A stretch of 64,000 nt of DNA, taken from the NCBI GenBank assembly GCA_014651175.1, contig BMWJ01000003.1:558001-622000 (forward strand), read 5' to 3'. The stretch comes from Streptomyces clavifer. Its GTDB lineage: Bacteria; Actinomycetota; Actinomycetes; Streptomycetales; Streptomycetaceae. The position numbers and the translations under genes are program-made. Positions 34,102 through 44,100 of this stretch are shown in pieces; position 1 is the first letter of the stretch; each line of letters starts with the position of its first letter. The notes beneath the pieces were generated by a model. It was not told the origin of the DNA. It ran no database searches and was given only the letters and a program-made list of their open reading frames with translations.

Positions 34102-35054
34102 GCGGATTGCGGTTCGTGGATGTCTGCGCTGGCGCGGGCGGGCTGGCGTTGGGCTTGGAACAAGCAGGCTTCGACCCGGTGCTGCTGTTGGACAACAAGG
34201 CGGTGGCCTGCGACACGCTGCGCCTGAACCGACCGTCGTGGCACGTGATGGAAATGGATCTCCTGGAATTCGTCCCGGACGAGCACCCGAAGACCTACGA
34301 CGTGGATCTCCTTTCGGCGGGCCCGCCCCGGGTGAAGTCCAGCGCGACCACGGCGAGGAAGGAGACGGAGGAGGAACAGCGCCTGCTGGAAGCGGCGATC
34401 CTCCTCACCCACTCCATCCAACCCCGCGCCCTCCTCGTCGAGAACGTGCCGGGTCTCGTGTCGGCTTCGGCATTCGAACCTCTGCGCTCGTTCATCCGCA
34501 AGGAGCTGGAGCATCTCGGATACCGGCTGCACTGGTTCGTCCTGAACGCGGCCGACTTCGGCGTACCACAGGACCGCAAGCAGGGCGTGCTGGTCGCACT
34601 GAAGGAGCGGTATTCCAACCTCTTCCGGCCGCCGCTGCCGACGGTCAAGGAGCACGTGTCGGTAGGCAAGGCGCTCCACCGTTCGGTGGCCGCCCGCGGG
34701 TGGCTCGGCGCTGACGCATGGGCATCTCAGGCACTCAGCGTGGCGCCGACGCTTGTCGGTGGCTCGGACAAGCGCGGCGGAGCGGATCTGGGGCCGACAG
34801 GGACGAAGAGGGCATGGGCGCGGATGAGGGTCAATGGAGGCGCCCTGGCCGATGAGGTCCCGGGGCCCGACCTCGACAGTTCCGCCGACATGATCAAACT
34901 TACGGACTCGCAGGCTGCGCTCCTTCAGGGGTTCCCACGTGAGTGGCAATTCGCAGGCAGAAAGACCGCGCGGTACCGGCAGATCGGTCACGCCTCACCA
35001 CCACCGGTCGGGGCCGCTCTGGGACGAGCACTCGCAGTCGCCCTGAAGCGCTGA
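34098..35054 (+). CDS. C5-cytosine methyltransferase homologue lacking the catalytic cysteine
   Basis: A 318-aa protein with the C5-MTase fold: motif I FVDVCAGAGGLALGLEQAGF, motif VI ENV (115-117), and motif VIII-like FGVPQDRKQGVLVAL. Motif IV, normally PPCQ, reads AGPPRVKSS, with Arg78 where the nucleophilic Cys should be. Motif VIII lacks its last Arg, and motif X reads QIGHASPPP instead of QIGNAVPP. It is unlikely to methylate alone. The frame is open and coupled to vsr, so it is under selection as a protein; a partner or DNA-recognition subunit for the intact methylase is plausible. Confidence 0.75.
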   Translation: MSGLRFVDVCAGAGGLALGLEQAGFDPVLLLDNKAVACDTLRLNRPSWHVMEMDLLEFVPDEHPKTYDVDLLSAGPPRVKSSATTARKETEEEQRLLEAAILLTHSIQPRALLVENVPGLVSASAFEPLRSFIRKELEHLGYRLHWFVLNAADFGVPQDRKQGVLVALKERYSNLFRPPLPTVKEHVSVGKALHRSVAARGWLGADAWASQALSVAPTLVGGSDKRGGADLGPTGTKRAWARMRVNGGALADEVPGPDLDSSADMIKLTDSQAALLQGFPREWQFAGRKTARYRQIGHASPPPVGAALGRALAVALKR

Positions 35055-35100
35055 TCCTTCTGGGGCCGACGGGCCCACCGGCCGGCTACACTGGCTCATC

Positions 35101-36345
35101 ATGACCTGCCCAGTTCCTCCGTCACTCCCGCGTGCGAAATTCATGATCGTCGATCTTTTCGCAGGTCCCGGTGGTCTCGACATCGCCGCCACGATCATGG
35201 ACGAAGTAGAGAGCATCGGCGTCGAATGGGACGACGCGACCCGTGCAACGCGTCGGGCGGCCGGACTTCTGACCACGACGGTGAAAGATGTCGCCGCGCT
35301 CGGTCCGCGCGACGACGAGGTCGCCCGAGCGAACGTCCTCACCGGCGGGCCTCCGTGCCAGTCCTTCTCCGTCGCGGGCAACCGTAAGGGCCACAAGGCT
35401 CTGGAACAGGTCAAGGCACTTGCCACGCAATTGGCCGGCCATGACGAACTCAAGCAGTTCGAGGCCGCGTGGAAAGAGGTCAAAGACAAGACGGACAAGA
35501 TGTCCGACGACCGCACCGGCTTCGTGCTCCAGCCCTTGCGCTGGATCATGGAGGCCAAACTCGGGCGAGGCAAGCCGTACGACGTGATCGTCCTCGAGCA
35601 GGTGCCCACCGTTCTGCCGGTCTGGAAGCACTACGCCAAGCTCCTCCGCCGAGTCGGCTACGCCGCCGACGCCCATGTTCTCCACTCAGAGGATTTCGGC
35701 GTCCCACAGACACGCCGGCGTGCGGTGTTGATCGCTCAGTGGGACCCGGAGAATGTGGACAGGCCTGTCCAGTTCCCCACCGCTACGCACCAGCGCTACC
35801 GCAAGGGAATCACTCGCCTTCTCCAACAGGACACTCCGGAGTGCGAAGACCAGGGGGCGCTGTTCGCCGCACCTCAAAAGGGGAAGAGCCCGGTCAAGCC
35901 TTGGGTCGCCATGCAGGACGTGCTCACCGAGCGTCCGTCCGACTTCGAGGTGGTCTCCAACTACGGCTCGGGGGGCGACCCCAAGAACCGGGGGCGCCGC
36001 ACCTCCGACCAACCCGCGGCGACGATCACGGGAAAGGTCCGGCGTAACCGCGTCTTCCTCCTGAAGGAGACCACTTCCGGGGCGAAGGAGGTCGGCGAGG
36101 AGCTGGAACGGCTCACATTCGAGGAAGCCGGCCTGCTTCAGTCGTTCCCGAAGAAGTACCCGTGGCGGTCCACCGATGTGGCCCAGCAGATCGGCAACGC
36201 GATTCCGCCGCTCCTTTCTCTGCACATCCTCAGCAGTGCACTCCGACTCGGGCCGCCGGACGACGATTTGATCAACAAGCTGGCAACGTGGACACCGAAG
36301 CATCCGGCCCCTTTGACGGAAGAGGACCTCGCCGAGGACCTGTGA
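35101..36345 (+). CDS. C5-cytosine DNA methyltransferase (intact)
   Basis: A 414-aa methylase transferring methyl from S-adenosylmethionine to cytosine C5. Motif I IVDLFAGPGGLDIA, motif IV GGPPCQSFS with nucleophile Cys86, motif VI LEQVP, motif VIII FGVPQTRRRAVLI, motif IX (QPAATITGKVRRNRVF) and motif X (VAQQIGNAIPPLL) are all present; the target-recognition region lies about 220-300. TACACT ends eight bases before the ATG, so a leaderless transcript is possible. It lies 46 bp after the degenerate homologue. It would mark host DNA; target sequence unknown. Confidence 0.88.
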   Translation: MTCPVPPSLPRAKFMIVDLFAGPGGLDIAATIMDEVESIGVEWDDATRATRRAAGLLTTTVKDVAALGPRDDEVARANVLTGGPPCQSFSVAGNRKGHKALEQVKALATQLAGHDELKQFEAAWKEVKDKTDKMSDDRTGFVLQPLRWIMEAKLGRGKPYDVIVLEQVPTVLPVWKHYAKLLRRVGYAADAHVLHSEDFGVPQTRRRAVLIAQWDPENVDRPVQFPTATHQRYRKGITRLLQQDTPECEDQGALFAAPQKGKSPVKPWVAMQDVLTERPSDFEVVSNYGSGGDPKNRGRRTSDQPAATITGKVRRNRVFLLKETTSGAKEVGEELERLTFEEAGLLQSFPKKYPWRSTDVAQQIGNAIPPLLSLHILSSALRLGPPDDDLINKLATWTPKHPAPLTEEDLAEDL

Positions 36346-36347
36346 GT

Positions 36348-36379
36348 CGTCCGGGGCCTGCGGTGACAAGCCCCGGACG
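36348..36379. terminator. Bidirectional terminator between convergent island operons
   Basis: Ten perfect pairs (CGTCCGGGGC at 36348-36357 with its complement at 36370-36379) and a 12-base loop, two bases after the methylase stop. Confidence 0.75.
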
Positions 36380-36419
36380 GAGCTACGACCACCGCGTGTT
36401 CCGGGGGCCTCGACAAGGC

Positions 36420-37325
36420 TCAGTCTTGTGCAGCCTTGGACCGAGCCCGATCACGCAACGGTGCCTCTGCAGCAAATCGCTCGAACATCTGCGTCAGGGC
36501 CTCACAGGACGAGCGCCGGGCTGTGCCGTCGGCCGGCCCTTCAGGGAGTCGGTCCCACGGGACCGCCGGAGCTGATTCCACCTCTTCGATCCAGTCGGAG
36601 AGCCCGAAATGATCAGGGGCGTCGTCCGGCGCGATCACCTCGTACATGAGCGTGCTCCCGGCCACGTTGACTGCGGTGCAGAGCGCGTTGACTCGGTCCC
36701 CGAGCCTCGATGCGCCCTGTCGGGACAGGTCTTCGAGAACCCGCACCAGGGCCAGTGCGGTGGGCTTGTGATCGATGGTGGAGAGTCGGAGAGCCGTGTT
36801 GATCATGTCCTGATTCCCGCAGGCGATCTCTGCGGAGGTGTAATCGGGCCCGTCGCGGAACATCTCGGCGGCCCACCACAACCGGGCGAAGGCCTGACTG
36901 TAGTGAGGACCCACAAACCTGACGCCCGTGACCGTCCTGGCGTCGCCGTCGGGGGATCCTCCGAGTGGCAGGTGCCGCCACAGAACGTAGTCCGGTGCCA
37001 CAGCCAGAGCCAGGAAGTTCCACAGACCGGGGTTCGCCGCCTCGGCCCGGGTCATCCGCAAGGTCGCGTGCAGCCGGGGCGCCAACCAGGCATCGGCGTC
37101 GGTCCTCGCCGCGTCGAACCGGCTCATGGCCTCTTCGACAAGCTCTCGCACCGGTTCGACGCCCCAACGGGCGGAGTCGCTCTCGATCGCCGTGCTCGCC
37201 CGAAGGATCGCCACCTGAGGCAGGCCGTCCCGGCCCGCGCGTACTCCGTGGGTGAGGAGACCGGTGGCGACGTTGCCGGGTAGCGAAGCGAGCCGTTCGG
37301 GAGGCTCGATGTGGTGTGCGCTCAT
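36420..37325 (-). CDS. DUF6339-like defence-associated protein
   Basis: A 301-aa, mostly helical protein. The ATG at 37325 overlaps the upstream stop (ATGA). Segments such as NPGLWNFLALAVAPDYVLWRH, FARLWWAAEMFRDGPDYTSAE and NQDMINTALRLSTIDHKP fit my memory of DUF6339, which travels with cytosine methylases and GHKL ATPases in restriction-like islands. No catalytic motif is evident. It is the last gene of the minus-strand block. Confidence 0.6.
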   Translation of the reverse strand: MSAHHIEPPERLASLPGNVATGLLTHGVRAGRDGLPQVAILRASTAIESDSARWGVEPVRELVEEAMSRFDAARTDADAWLAPRLHATLRMTRAEAANPGLWNFLALAVAPDYVLWRHLPLGGSPDGDARTVTGVRFVGPHYSQAFARLWWAAEMFRDGPDYTSAEIACGNQDMINTALRLSTIDHKPTALALVRVLEDLSRQGASRLGDRVNALCTAVNVAGSTLMYEVIAPDDAPDHFGLSDWIEEVESAPAVPWDRLPEGPADGTARRSSCEALTQMFERFAAEAPLRDRARSKAAQD

Positions 37326-38299
37326 CGACGCGGGCCTTCCTGGGCACGTTGCACGGCGCGGATGGTCGCCGTCAGATTCTTGGGCACCTGTCCTCGTTTT
37401 CCTGCTGCGTAGTGGATCCGCGCCTGAATCTCCGCCCACCCACGGCCATCACCTCGGCAGCTGTGTGCCTCGGCCAAGGCTTCGGGGAGCGGCAGCCCGG
37501 GGAACACCTCAGGAAGTATGGATCGCAGCACCGACTCCCGCCATCCACCAGGAAAGCGGGGGGTCCCGTCCTCGTCGAATTCGAGGTCACTCAGTGCCGC
37601 GTGGAACATGGTCGCCCACGCCTCACCCGCGATCTGCGCGGCCACCATTCCGGCGGTCGCCTTCTCCAGCGGACCACGAGCACCGGAGAGCAGTTCGGGA
37701 AGCCCTTCGAAAGATGTATTGATCAAGACCGCCGGCAGGTCCCCGGTGGTGTCGATCAGCCAGGGCGCGTCCGCGAACCGGCGAAGCCCTTCCTCTGGAC
37801 CGTCCCGGAAGTCCTTCTCCAGAATCTCCAGATCGCGTTGCCTGGTCGGTGTACGGGCGAGCAGGTCCACGACCCAGGACGTGTCCGTCCGGCCGATGAC
37901 GCGCCCGTCGACTCCACCATGACTACCGACGACGCTCACGTCGAGGAGTGCGCGTGCCGCGTGCATGGAGCGGCGCACCCGGACCTCACCTCGCCAGTGG
38001 GTGTCGCCGCGACGACGTTCCAACCGACTCACCACACGGGTGTTGGTTGCGCCTTCGGTCAGCACGGCGACGCAGCTCACTCCCGACCACGGGCCCTCAT
38101 CCAGTTCATCGCTGGGGAGGGACACTTCCAGGTCGAGGACGCCCTCGATCCAGTCGTCCCGCTCGATCTGATGAAGGGCGACGACCTGATCCCGTTGGGA
38201 GATCAGCGACAGTTGCAGCGGTTTCCCGTCCATGCTCGCCCCTCGAACAGTGATCTCGATCTTCCCCGCCAGGGTCGGGTACGCGTACACAGTGCTCAT
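37322..38299 (-). CDS. Unknown protein coupled to the XRE-GHKL ATPase
   Basis: A 325-aa soluble protein not recognised. It overlaps both neighbours by ATGA junctions, so all three minus-strand genes are translated together. The N-terminal third is beta-rich (VYAYPTLAGKIEITVRG; VLDLEVSLPSDELDEG); the C-terminal half is helical, with two Trp-containing segments (GEAWATMFHAALSD; GGWRESVLRSILPEVFPG). The position is one where related systems carry a PD-(D/E)XK protein, but I could not find a nuclease motif with confidence. Confidence 0.7.
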   Translation of the reverse strand: MSTVYAYPTLAGKIEITVRGASMDGKPLQLSLISQRDQVVALHQIERDDWIEGVLDLEVSLPSDELDEGPWSGVSCVAVLTEGATNTRVVSRLERRRGDTHWRGEVRVRRSMHAARALLDVSVVGSHGGVDGRVIGRTDTSWVVDLLARTPTRQRDLEILEKDFRDGPEEGLRRFADAPWLIDTTGDLPAVLINTSFEGLPELLSGARGPLEKATAGMVAAQIAGEAWATMFHAALSDLEFDEDGTPRFPGGWRESVLRSILPEVFPGLPLPEALAEAHSCRGDGRGWAEIQARIHYAAGKRGQVPKNLTATIRAVQRAQEGPRR

Positions 38300-40392
38300 G
38301 CCGAAATCTCCCGTGCCTGCTGGATGTCGACGATCACACCGGCCATGGCGGCGGCCACGGGGTGGCTGCGGACAGCCGTGACACCTCCGAAACGCGCCGA
38401 CCGCACGTCCGGATCTATGAGCAACCGGCCGTCGACGACCTGACAGTTCTCCTTCGGGGACAGCTCGGCCCACTCCAACGAGGGGCGCCCTCCCGACCGC
38501 ACATCGAACTTGACCACTGGCAACAGTTCCCAGCGCCCGTCGCGGTGCGGGACAGACAGGGTGACGTCCAAGGTCCAGGCCCCGTCCCCGTCCACCTTCC
38601 CGACGACCCGGTCCACGAGTGGGTGCCCCAAGCCACGGCGATTGCTCGCTGCCGCAGGCGCATCGATGCGCAGCAGCTTTCGAAGGATCTCGGGGCCGGT
38701 CGAGTCCTGACCGACGGCCCGCCGACCGACCACGCCTCGCAGGGCCGCATCCATGGCTGCGTTGAACTCGGTCAACCGTCGGGGAGCGTTGGCGTAGGCG
38801 GCGGTGAGTTCTTCGGTCGTCCCCCACCTGTCGTGCTCCGGCGGCTCGGCTGCCCGTAGGAATGCCTCGGCTGCGTGCGTCGCCGAGCTGTCATCGCCTG
38901 TGGCGAAACCGGCGAGCAGGACGGCTTGGAAAGGGTCCACTCCCGCGCCCAGGCTCCGAGGACTGCGGGCCGTGACAGACATGCGGGTGCCACGCATACA
39001 GATGATGCGGCTGTGCTTCTCGTCCTTGTCCGCAGCGGGAGTGACCAGGAGGACGGCACGGTGGTCGTGCCCCTCGGCTCCGCGTCCGGCGGCCCGCAGC
39101 GGCGGGACGGCGAAGGCCACGTCCCTGGCCGCGACCTGTCCGGAGTCCGTGAGTTCCTCGACCGTGTCGCCGTCGAGGAAAGCCCGCAGCGCGTGAACCA
39201 GTGCCGGGTGCCGACCGAGTGGATCAACCCGCTGCTCCGGCACCACGAATTCGCCGTTGCGAAGAGCGCGTACCGATGCTTCGAGCATGGCCGGGGTCGT
39301 ACGGCCCGAGGTCATGGCGGCCCAGAAGTTGTCGGACAGCGCCCGACCGAGAGCCGCGTGCAGATCCTCCAGGGTGTTGTTGACCCCGGCCGCGTCGTGA
39401 GCGCCGACCACGAGGAAGGAAGTCCCCGGATCATCGCTGTCCCGGTCGAGACGCAGGTCGGCGACCACTCGTTCATCGGCCCACCAGGAGCGGGACACAC
39501 CTTCGCGTTCCCTCGCCGTGTCCGGCTCACCGAGCCAGGCGGGCCCTGCGTAGGCGACTCCATCGACCTCGCGCCAGGGAAGGTCCAGACGACCGACCAC
39601 CCGGCGGACCGTCCGCCCCTCATACGCCTCGGACAGGGTGCTGTTGATCAATACCAGGCCGAGCCGGCTGGCCGCCCACAGTGTGGCCTTGCCCAATCCG
39701 TACGATCCACCGGCCCGGTCGTTGCTTTTGTGACTGTCCAGCTGCCGACGGACCACAGCGGCATAGCGCCCGTCCCCGTACTCGGGTCCGGTCAGACCGG
39801 AGGCGTTGTAGTCGTCAACCCGGAGGAGCAGGAGAGAGGAGTCGTCACGCAACGCCCGCAGCCCTTCGGCGAGGGCCCTGCCGACCTTGTGCCGGGACTG
39901 TGCCGCCGCCGCGTAGTGGGGCTCGAGCTGGTCCCACTTCAGCGCGGAGAGGAAGGAGTGCAGGTGTTCACCAGTCAGTTCGTGCAGGGTAAATCGCACC
40001 CGCACAGGCCGCTCCGGATCCAGTCGTTCGTCCAGGGAGTTCTGCGTGACTTCCCTGGCCAGCACAGCCAGGTTCGCGTCGAAGGCGAAAACAGCCGCAT
40101 TGCCGTACTCCCGACCACCGTCCTGATGCGCGGCCCGGTGGTACCAGTCGATCGGTCGATCCGACCCGGCATCGGAGTCCCTGGTGATCAGGGTGGCAAC
40201 GTCCGTCTCCAGGATCTTGGCGATCTTGGCCAGCACCTCCGCCCTCGGGCGCGCTCGACCGGTGACCCATGCCGACACGGCCGCACGTGTCAGTTTCAGC
40301 TCCTGGGCGAGTTCCGCCTGCGATATGCCGTTGCGACGTAGCTGGCGTCCGAGCCAGACGCCGAAATCCTCGATGTCCTCCACCGAACCCAC
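38296..40392 (-). CDS. XRE-HTH fused to a GHKL (MORC/MutL-like) ATPase
   Basis: A 698-aa fusion. Residues 8-65 are an XRE helix-turn-helix (ISQAELAQELKLTRAAVSAWV). From about 85 there is a GHKL ATPase: N-box LAREVTQNSLDE (Asn118), G1 box VDDYNASGL (Asp193) and lid GGSYGLGK (228-235). The long C-terminal part (about 330-698) is unrecognised. GHKL ATPases of this sort, related to MORC proteins, were described beside restriction-modification genes; the HTH suggests the protein also controls its own operon. A GTG at 40392 is used; one at 40383 is possible. A palindrome lies upstream at 40429-40453. Confidence 0.78.
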   Translation of the reverse strand: MGSVEDIEDFGVWLGRQLRRNGISQAELAQELKLTRAAVSAWVTGRARPRAEVLAKIAKILETDVATLITRDSDAGSDRPIDWYHRAAHQDGGREYGNAAVFAFDANLAVLAREVTQNSLDERLDPERPVRVRFTLHELTGEHLHSFLSALKWDQLEPHYAAAAQSRHKVGRALAEGLRALRDDSSLLLLRVDDYNASGLTGPEYGDGRYAAVVRRQLDSHKSNDRAGGSYGLGKATLWAASRLGLVLINSTLSEAYEGRTVRRVVGRLDLPWREVDGVAYAGPAWLGEPDTAREREGVSRSWWADERVVADLRLDRDSDDPGTSFLVVGAHDAAGVNNTLEDLHAALGRALSDNFWAAMTSGRTTPAMLEASVRALRNGEFVVPEQRVDPLGRHPALVHALRAFLDGDTVEELTDSGQVAARDVAFAVPPLRAAGRGAEGHDHRAVLLVTPAADKDEKHSRIICMRGTRMSVTARSPRSLGAGVDPFQAVLLAGFATGDDSSATHAAEAFLRAAEPPEHDRWGTTEELTAAYANAPRRLTEFNAAMDAALRGVVGRRAVGQDSTGPEILRKLLRIDAPAAASNRRGLGHPLVDRVVGKVDGDGAWTLDVTLSVPHRDGRWELLPVVKFDVRSGGRPSLEWAELSPKENCQVVDGRLLIDPDVRSARFGGVTAVRSHPVAAAMAGVIVDIQQAREISA

Positions 40393-40697
40393 TTCCCCTT
40401 GGTTCCGAGCGGTTCACCGTAGCACCCGATTTGACGTCAGCATGGCGTCAAATGTTGCTTGACGCCCATGATCCATTCGAGCGCCAGCAGGAGTCGTCTA
40501 TTTTCCTTCACCTTTTGATCGACAGGCCTCCACAACATGCCCTACTGTCCTCGTAGGCAACTCCCAGCCCGGCCAGGGTTGTTGATGGGGCCGTTCACTC
40601 AAGGGCCGAGCTCTGCCCTCAGGGTCCGTTTTGCAGCGTTTTCATGCGTCATCCAGTCATGGGCACACGTCGGTGTGCTCGCCGGGAGGGGACCCAC
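40393..40697. other. Divergent control region of the defence island
   Basis: About 305 bases between the minus-strand operon and the small plus-strand gene. Apart from the palindrome at 40429-40453 it is noticeably AT-rich (for example 40500-40545), unlike the backbone, and should hold divergent promoters. No gene is supported. Confidence 0.55.
40429..40453. promoter_or_regulatory. Palindromic operator candidate for the XRE-GHKL protein
   Basis: Perfect eight-base arms ATTTGACG and CGTCAAAT around nine bases, with another TTGACGCC at 40459-40466. It lies 37 bp upstream of the XRE-GHKL start, where an autoregulatory XRE site is expected. Confidence 0.65.
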
Positions 40698-41069
40698 ATG
40701 ATCAGAGACGATGATGCCTGGATGGCGTGGTTCATCACGCAGTACGAGAGGTTGGAGGACCCCGACCTCCGTGCCGAACTCCTGGCGTGCCACGACATCC
40801 GCCCCCAGGACCTGGCTTCGGAACGACGGCGCCTTGCCCGCCTCACGCAGACCTCGCACACGGAGCAGACCACCACCCCTCCCGTCTCTCCCGTGCCCCG
40901 CGCCTCTCGGGCCACCCGCCGCCCCAACACCCCTCGGCGCGCCGGTCGTCCTCGCACCTACCACCAGGTCACCCGGACCCGGAGGATCCGCACAACCGGG
41001 CGGACGGTGACGATCACCACGACTACCGTCACCGTCACCACCGTCGTCACGGTCACCACCAACAGCTGA
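40698..41069 (+). CDS. Small protein with Thr/Val-rich C-terminus
   Basis: A 123-aa protein. GGGAGGGG lies about seven bases before the ATG. Residues 1-45 are acidic and helical (DDDAWMAWFITQYERLED; ELLACHDIRPQDLASE), the middle is Pro/Arg-rich, and the last 22 residues alternate Thr and Val (TVTITTTTVTVTTVV), which could form an aggregation-prone beta segment. Not recognised. It sits between the two diverging island operons and ends just before a strong terminator, so it is its own unit. Confidence 0.55.
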   Translation: MIRDDDAWMAWFITQYERLEDPDLRAELLACHDIRPQDLASERRRLARLTQTSHTEQTTTPPVSPVPRASRATRRPNTPRRAGRPRTYHQVTRTRRIRTTGRTVTITTTTVTVTTVVTVTTNS

Positions 41070-41104
41070 CCCCCCTCTGATCAGCTGCGCCACCCGCTTC
41101 ACCC

Positions 41105-41133
41105 GGGGTGCCGGCGCCATGCGCCGGCACCCC
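41105..41133 (+). terminator. Terminator after the Thr-rich-tail gene
   Basis: Thirteen perfect pairs (41105-41117 with 41121-41133) and a three-base loop. It separates the small gene from the helicase operon starting at 41187. Confidence 0.75.
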
Positions 41134-41186
41134 GTATCCCCCCGCGCATCCTCGGTTCGTTTTCTCTCATTCGAGACAGGTGCCTC

Positions 41187-44100
41187 ATGACCGACCGGCA
41201 GTTCGCCGACTCCTCGCTCCCGCCCGTGATCGAGACCGTGATCCGGCAGTCCGCCACCGTCCTGAAGACCTACCAGGTCGATCCGGGGCTGATACAGGAG
41301 CACGCCAACGGCGAGCGCCGCATTACCCAAGGCGGCTACGGCGAACGCCAGTTGTACGAGCTCGTGCAGAACGCGGCGGACGAGATCGCAGCGGCACCCG
41401 GCGGCAAGCTGCACGTGGTCCTCACCGACATGCACCTCTACTGCGCGAACGTGGGCAGTCCTGTCACGCCGGAGGGAGCGGAGACGATCCTGCGGATGGG
41501 CGTGTCCCGGAAGCGCGGCGGGCAGATCGGTCGGTTCGGTGTCGGCGTCAAATCCGTGCTCTCGGTGAGCGACTCACCCCAGTTCTTCAGCGGGAGCGGC
41601 GCGTTCGGTTTCGGCTTCGACAAGGAGTGGTCCGCTGCCGAGATCGCGCAGGCACTCGGTCAGCAGGGCTATTTCGACATGGACACCCCGGTGCTCCGCA
41701 TGGCCCGTCCCCTCGACGTGGAGCAGGAACGCGCCGATGACGACACCCTTGACAAGCTGTTGCGCTGGGCCACCACTGTCGTCCGCCTGCCCCTGATGGC
41801 GGGCGCCGCGGAACGCCTTGCCCGCGACATCGTCGGCCACAGGGGTCGCAACGGACGCGAGACCGACGCCTTCCCCGCCCACTTCCAGTTGTTCTCCCCC
41901 CATGTCGGCGAACTGTTCCTGCACGACCGTCGCTCGATGCCACCCGTCCGGCGGGAGATCTCGATCGACCACAAGGACAACTACCGGACGCTCAAGGAGG
42001 TGGCGAGCGGCGCCAAGCAGACGACGGAACAGTGGAAGGTGTTCTCAGCCTCCTACTCTCCTACCGGCGAGGCCGAGGAGAGCGCGGGCGAGCTTCACGG
42101 ACGGCCCGTACTCGAGGTCTCCTGGGCGATGCCCGAATACACTGTGCGTAACGGCCTGTACACCGTGCCGGTCGGCAAAGGCTCCTTCTGGGCATTCTTC
42201 CCCACCAAGTACGACGTGTCGTTGACCGGCATTCTCAACGCGCCGTGGAAGACCAACGAGGACCGCCAGCACCTCCTCGACGGCAGCCCCTTCAATCGCG
42301 AACTCCTGGAGGTGGCGGCGCGACTGGTGGTCGACACCCTGCCCGCGCTCGTCCCCGCCGAAGATCCCGCCGCCTACCTGCCTCTGCTGCCGGGACGCGT
42401 CAAGGAGAAGCTCAACTGGGCCGACGAGCACTTCCTGCGCCGCGTGTGGGAATACGCCGCCGAAAGCCCTTCCCTGCCCGACCAGAACGGTGTGCTCCAG
42501 CGGCCTCGCGAGCTCTTCATCACACCCCCCGGCCTCGACAAGGAATGGGTCCAGATCTGGGCCGAGTACAGCGGCCGCCCGGCCGGCTGGCTCCACCCGT
42601 CCGTCGACGCGTCCGACACCACTGTCCGGCGCGGCAAGATGAACCACATCCTGGACCAGGCAGGGAAGACGCCTGAGAGCGTCAAGGACTGGCTCGAAGC
42701 TCTTGTCGCCGACGGCTCCGCGGAGGCCTCAACGCATGCCATCGAGATCCTCTCCCTGATGGTGCTCAAGGATCAGGCCGGACGGCAGCGCGGCGACTCC
42801 GAGATCACCGCTGCGGCCCGCCGGGCAAAGATCGTCCTTACGGAAGTCCACGGGATGGTCGCACCCGTCGCCGGTGAGATCTTCCACCGCACCTCTTCCG
42901 ACACCCTCCGTGATGACATGGTCTACGTGCACCCGTCGATCTCCGAGCGTCCCGAGATGTCCAGGCACCTGCACAACATCGGCATCAGGGTCGCCGATGC
43001 TCAAGGACGGTTCGAGGGCGTCCTCGATCAGGGATTCGACAACTACGACGACCATGCGTGGGCCAACTTCTGGGTGCTGCTGCGCAGCGCCGGCGGCAGC
43101 CTGCAGATCGACCGGCTGCGTACCAAAGTGCCCAAGCCGCTGGAGACGCTGCGAGTCCGTGCCCTGGACGGACGGTACCGACCGATGCGCGACTGCCTCC
43201 TCCCGGGCCCTGTGGTGCCTGCGGACGGGAGCCGTGACAGTGCCGTCACCGTCGATATGACCTTCCACGACAGCGACAAGCCGGTCTTCCGTGACCTCGG
43301 ACTGCTCGACCGCCCCGCCGGCGGATACCGCCCTCATGACGAGCCGTGGTTCCAGGATTACAAGCAGGTCATTCACGACGCGCACCTTCGTGACCTGCCC
43401 AGCACGGCTCCCCGCCCCAGCATCACTCGGCTCGCCGTCGAAGGTGCTCCGACGCTGGGACCACTGCACCTGCTGCCTGTTCTGTCCGAGGAGGGACGCG
43501 CGGCCTTTGTATCCGCGATGCCGGCGTCCGGCATCTCGCAGCACTGGCAGATGCAGTACGGATCCACTGCCGGCACGCGCAAAGCCGTCATCTCCCCACT
43601 GCTCTGGATGATCAGGAAGCACGGGCTCGTCAGGACCTCCATGGGCCTGACCCGGGTCCCCGAAGCTGTAGGACCCCAGCTCAAGAGCTTCCGAGCCGTG
43701 CTTCCTGTCGCCGAGATCTCCGAGGAGGCGGCACAGAGGCTCAAGATGCCCACATCCGCCGACGAAGTGCCCCTCCGGCGCTGGAGCAAGTTGCTGGATC
43801 TCCTGCTCGCGAGTGACGACGACGCCTTCATCGGGCGCGCCTACGCGCTACTGCACCGGGTCGGCTTCGAGTTTCCTGAGGACCTACTCACCCGCTGCAG
43901 GGTTGGATCGTCTTGGGAGGGTCGTCCCGACAGCGAGATCGCTGTCGCAACGAACGCGGTGGAGTTCCAGGAACTGGTCCGTGAACGGCTCCCCGCCCTC
44001 CTGGTCACGGACAAGGCGGACATCGCCACGGCGAGGGAGATGATCGAGGACTGGGGGATGCTCAAGGTCTCCGACGTCATCAGTAGGGAAATCGAGCCCG

